Part shown: positions 16,045 through 18,518 of the stretch, in pieces
Numbering within the stretch: the stretch's first letter is position 1
Layout of the letters: each line of letters opens with the position of its first letter
Origin: JACMRI01 sp043778625
GTDB taxonomy: Bacteria; Bacteroidota; Bacteroidia; UBA4408
Length of the DNA: 18,518 bases
Assembly (NCBI GenBank): GCA_043778625.1
Contig: JAYWFU010000087.1
Coordinates: forward strand, 1-18,518
Direction of reading: 5' to 3'
Position numbers and translations under genes: made by a program
The notes under the pieces: model-generated
Databases searched by the model: none
Told to the model about the DNA's origin: nothing
The model's input: only the letters and a program-made list of their open reading frames with translations

Positions 16045-18135
16045 ATGACAACATTAGAAAGAATAAGAAACAGAGCAGGTTTATTGGTATCAGTAGTAAT
16101 GTTTGCTTTGTTGGCATTTGTTTTAGGAGATTTTTTTAAATCGGGACGCTCGTTTTTTGGCGACAGCCCTACCGAAATGGGTAAAATAGGTGGAAAAAAA
16201 GTTGATGTACAAGAGTTTGAAGCTAAATTAGATATGGCTAAGAAAAACATGCAACAGCAACAACAAAAAGGTGAGCTAGACGAAGCAAGCGTGGATATGT
16301 TGCGCAACCAAGTGTGGAATCAAATGGTATATGAAACAGTAATGACCAACCAATTTGACGAATTAGGAGTGCAAGTGGGCACTGCCGAATTATTTGATAT
16401 GGTACAAGGTAAAAATCCTCACCCACAGATTATACAATCGTTTACCGACCCTAAAACTGGGCAGTTCAACGCAGGACAAGTAGTTCAATTTATTAATAAT
16501 TTAGATAAAAATCCAGAGCAAAAATCACAATGGTTAGAGTTTGAAAAGGGAATTAAAGCGGAGCGTTTATCAAACAAATACAATACATTGGTAAAATCGG
16601 GGATGTACATAACTAAAGCTGAAGCGCGTAATAATTATGTGGATATGAACCGCCTAGCTAAGTTTCAATACGTAACTAAGCGTTATAGCGAAGTTTCGGA
16701 CAGTACTGTTAAGTTTGATCAAAGCGATTTGCAAACCTATTATAATGCGCACAAAACCAAATTTAAGCAAGAGGAAGCTACTCGCTCATTTGATTACGTG
16801 GTGTTTGAACCTACTCCATCTGCCGAAGACATTAAAGCAGCTAACGACGAAATAGCTAAAATAACAACAGAGTTTACTGCTACAAAAGAAGATTCAGCAT
16901 TTGTGTTAAGTAACACTGATGCACAGCCTAACTTAGCATTTATGAAAAAAGGAACATTAGGTCCGTTAATGGATTCGTTAATGTTTAGAGCTAGTGTAGG
17001 CTATGTATATGGTCCATATAACGAAAACGGAGCATTAAAAGTAGCTAAGTTAATGGCAGTGAAAAACGTAGCTGATTCAGTAAAAGCACGTCATATATTA
17101 ATTAAGCCAATTGGTGGTAATATGGTTAAAACTAAAGCAAAGGCCGATAGTTTAAAACAATTAATAAAAGATAAAAAAGTATCGTTTGAATTACTAGCCG
17201 CTTCAGTATCTGAGGACGAAGGCTCTAAGGTAAAAGGTGGAGATTTAGGTTGGTTTCAGGACGGTATGATGGTTAAACCATTTAATGATGCCTGTTTTGC
17301 AGGTAAAGTGGGCGAAATAGTAGTGGTAGAATCGCAATTTGGAGCGCACATTATTGAAGTAACTGGCAAAGGTGCTGAAGCTAAGCGTGTACAAGTAGGT
17401 ATTGTGGCCCGAACAGTGCGCCCAAGTAACAAAACGTTTCAGGCTATATATGCTAAGGCATCAGATTTTGCAGGAAAAAACACTACCGTAGAAGGGTATG
17501 ATAAAGCCATTGTTGATGGTGGTTTAAATAAGCGTATAGCGTCCGACATCAAACAATTAGACCGTAACCTACCAGGTGTAAACGGAGCAAGAGAATTAAT
17601 TAAGTGGGCTTATACCGCTGAAAAAAACGCAATATCATCAGTGTTTGAAGCTGATGGCAAATACATAATTGCTAAGCTAACTAACGTAAAAGAAAAAGGT
17701 ATATCTACACTAGAGGCAGTAAAGGAGCAAGTAGAAATTGAAGTACGTAAAGAAAAGAAAGCTGAACAGTTTTTAAAAGAGCTGGAAGGTGTTACAACAC
17801 TTGATGCAGCCGCTACTAAATTAAAAGGAAGCATACAAACTGCCGAAAACACTAACTTTGGTTCAGGCTACATACCTGGCTTAGGGCGTGAGGTAGATGT
17901 AACAGGCTTTGTGTTTACTGCCAAAAAAGGTACAACGTCCAAAGGTATTAAAGGCGAAAACGGTGTGTATATGATTAAGTTAGAAGATATGAAAGAGCCT
18001 ACACCATCAACCGATAGCTACAAGCAAAATAAAGACATGTTGTACAACCAAATGAAACAACGTGCCGACTACGAATTGTTTAACGCATTGAAAGATAAAA
18101 TAGAAATTAAAGATAACAGAGCTAAATTTATGTAA
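16045..18135 (+). CDS. PpiD-like peptidyl-prolyl isomerase, SurA_N/parvulin
   Basis: Membrane-anchored periplasmic folding factor of 696 residues that helps newly exported proteins at the Sec translocon. The N terminus (MTTLERIRNRAGLLVSVVMF, on to LGDFF) gives one transmembrane helix at about 12-31 with the bulk outside. A SurA_N/PpiD N-terminal chaperone domain follows. A parvulin domain lies at about 347-445: ARHILIKP, ELLAASVSEDEGS, GGDLGWFQDG, then FGAHIIEVTGKG. The family His/Asp/Phe pattern of active parvulins is largely there. A C-terminal helical region of about 250 residues completes the usual PpiD arrangement. The ATG at 16045 follows a 105-base spacer after wzc with possible -7 boxes, so it is probably a separate transcript. 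It ends just before a strong terminator. Confidence 0.9.
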   Translation: MTTLERIRNRAGLLVSVVMFALLAFVLGDFFKSGRSFFGDSPTEMGKIGGKKVDVQEFEAKLDMAKKNMQQQQQKGELDEASVDMLRNQVWNQMVYETVMTNQFDELGVQVGTAELFDMVQGKNPHPQIIQSFTDPKTGQFNAGQVVQFINNLDKNPEQKSQWLEFEKGIKAERLSNKYNTLVKSGMYITKAEARNNYVDMNRLAKFQYVTKRYSEVSDSTVKFDQSDLQTYYNAHKTKFKQEEATRSFDYVVFEPTPSAEDIKAANDEIAKITTEFTATKEDSAFVLSNTDAQPNLAFMKKGTLGPLMDSLMFRASVGYVYGPYNENGALKVAKLMAVKNVADSVKARHILIKPIGGNMVKTKAKADSLKQLIKDKKVSFELLAASVSEDEGSKVKGGDLGWFQDGMMVKPFNDACFAGKVGEIVVVESQFGAHIIEVTGKGAEAKRVQVGIVARTVRPSNKTFQAIYAKASDFAGKNTTVEGYDKAIVDGGLNKRIASDIKQLDRNLPGVNGARELIKWAYTAEKNAISSVFEADGKYIIAKLTNVKEKGISTLEAVKEQVEIEVRKEKKAEQFLKELEGVTTLDAAATKLKGSIQTAENTNFGSGYIPGLGREVDVTGFVFTAKKGTTSKGIKGENGVYMIKLEDMKEPTPSTDSYKQNKDMLYNQMKQRADYELFNALKDKIEIKDNRAKFM

Positions 18136-18155
18136 CGTTTAATTTAGTTTACTTT

Positions 18156-18201
18156 ATACAAACAGAGCCTCCGTTAAATTTAACGGAGGCTCTGTTTGTA
18201 T
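18156..18201 (+). terminator. perfect 46-base palindromic terminator after the PpiD-like gene
   Basis: Bases 18156-18178 and 18179-18201 are exact reverse complements, 23 bases each with no spacer; the centre is AAATTT. The GC core GAGCCTCCG / CGGAGGCTC is flanked by ACAAACA and TGTTTGT, and a short T-run follows. It begins 20 bases after the stop codon. The likely RNA form is a long stem with a small AU loop, so an intrinsic terminator or 3'-end stabiliser for the preceding gene. Perfect symmetry makes it equally good on both strands. Confidence 0.8.
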
Positions 18202-18439
18202 TTAGCTATTGATGTCTATAGCAGAATGGTATATTGCTAATAATGTGATTTGCAGTGTTAATTGGCTTAAGGTAAAAGCTTGTGACTCAAACTGATGGCG
18301 TCATTGATTTATTTTTTGTTCAAGATATTAATATTTATTTTATTACCAAAAAAGAGATAAAATGAGTGCTAGGATTAAGCAAACAATAAAAATAAGTGCT
18401 CCTTTAATAGAAAATACATTTAATACCAATTTGAAGTAA
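18202..18439. other. non-coding spacer without recognised features
   Basis: This is the main part of the 367-base gap between the PpiD-like gene and the last gene start. It is AT-rich with no tRNA, riboswitch or conserved RNA fold that I can recognise. A 27-codon frame beginning at 18212 is the only short reading frame worth naming, and it has no support. Confidence 0.5.
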
Positions 18440-18491
18440 TATATAGTCCAATTTTTTTTTGTAATATTTTTTAGTATATTTGGACTATATA
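18440..18491 (+). promoter_or_regulatory. operator-like inverted repeat overlapping a -7 promoter element
   Basis: Arms TATATAGTCCAA (18440-18451) and TTGGACTATATA (18480-18491) are perfect 12-base reverse complements with a 28-base AT-rich spacer. TATATTTG at 18475-18482 matches the -7 consensus TAnnTTTG completely and overlaps the second arm. The gene start at 18503 lies 11 bases beyond. A dimeric repressor bound here would cover the promoter, so autoregulation of the next gene is a reasonable guess. No good -33 box is found at the right distance. Confidence 0.5.
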
Positions 18492-18502
18492 ACAATTCAT
18501 TT

Positions 18503-18518
18503 ATGGCACGACCTAAAA
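18503..18518 (+). CDS. start of a gene cut by the window edge
   Basis: ATG at 18503 opens a frame reading M-A-R-P-K before the window ends. Five residues cannot identify a family. Many TetR/AcrR-type regulators begin with similar residues, and the inverted repeat just upstream would suit such a gene, but this is only a suggestion. Confidence 0.35.

Noticed and set aside
18212..18295. A 27-codon frame after the palindromic terminator as a small protein.
   Set aside because: No recognisable start signal, promoter or sequence family; such frames arise often by chance.

Overview
The window looks like chromosomal DNA of a low-GC member of the Bacteroidota, probably a Chitinophagia- or Sphingobacteriia-type lineage. 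Three things point there. Several genes belong to families typical of the phylum: the DUF3276/PUR-alpha-like protein, a secreted protein of the 'GVNTNNPHASSVxDIE' type, and a PpiD-like SurA_N/parvulin fold. S16 carries a long Ala/Lys/Glu-rich tail. Two upstream regions match the Bacteroidota promoter consensus TTTG-N19-TAnnTTTG exactly or nearly so. Most of the window is ordinary core genome.

Layout. Bases 1-247 are non-coding and hold a REP-like pair of hairpins. From 248 to 7706 the minus strand carries one tightly packed run, in transcription order rpsP, rimM, a ClC H+/Cl- antiporter with CBS domains, bioD, a membrane-anchored SGNH hydrolase, a putative AbiC-like phage-resistance protein, and an M3 peptidase. 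A good promoter precedes rpsP at 7741-7771. The AbiC-like gene is clearly AT-richer than its neighbours and looks inserted. From 7777 pnuC runs on the plus strand and converges, with an 11-base overlap, on a secreted Bacteroidota surface-type protein that has its own textbook promoter. Next, on the minus strand, come a perosamine-synthase-like aminotransferase and the DUF3276 gene, separated by a strong hairpin terminator.

From 11201 everything reads on the plus strand: bioB, a small lipoprotein, a Wza-type polysaccharide export lipoprotein, a Wzc/Wzz-type co-polymerase, and then a PpiD-like periplasmic folding factor that ends in a perfect 46-base palindromic terminator. bioB, the lipoprotein, wza and wzc are spaced closely enough to form one operon. 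The last 16 bases begin another gene, preceded by a 12-base inverted repeat that overlaps a perfect -7 element.

How the genes fit together. bioD and bioB supply the last two steps of biotin synthesis but lie in different operons on opposite strands, and the other bio genes are not here. The export genes (Wza/Wzc) and the sugar aminotransferase suggest surface polysaccharide work, but no glycosyltransferase, flippase or polymerase is present, so this is not a complete polysaccharide locus. I see no clear new multi-gene system. The most interesting points are the probable horizontally acquired AbiC-like gene, the Wzc protein whose two nucleotide-handling Asp positions are Asn, and the operator-like repeat at the right edge.
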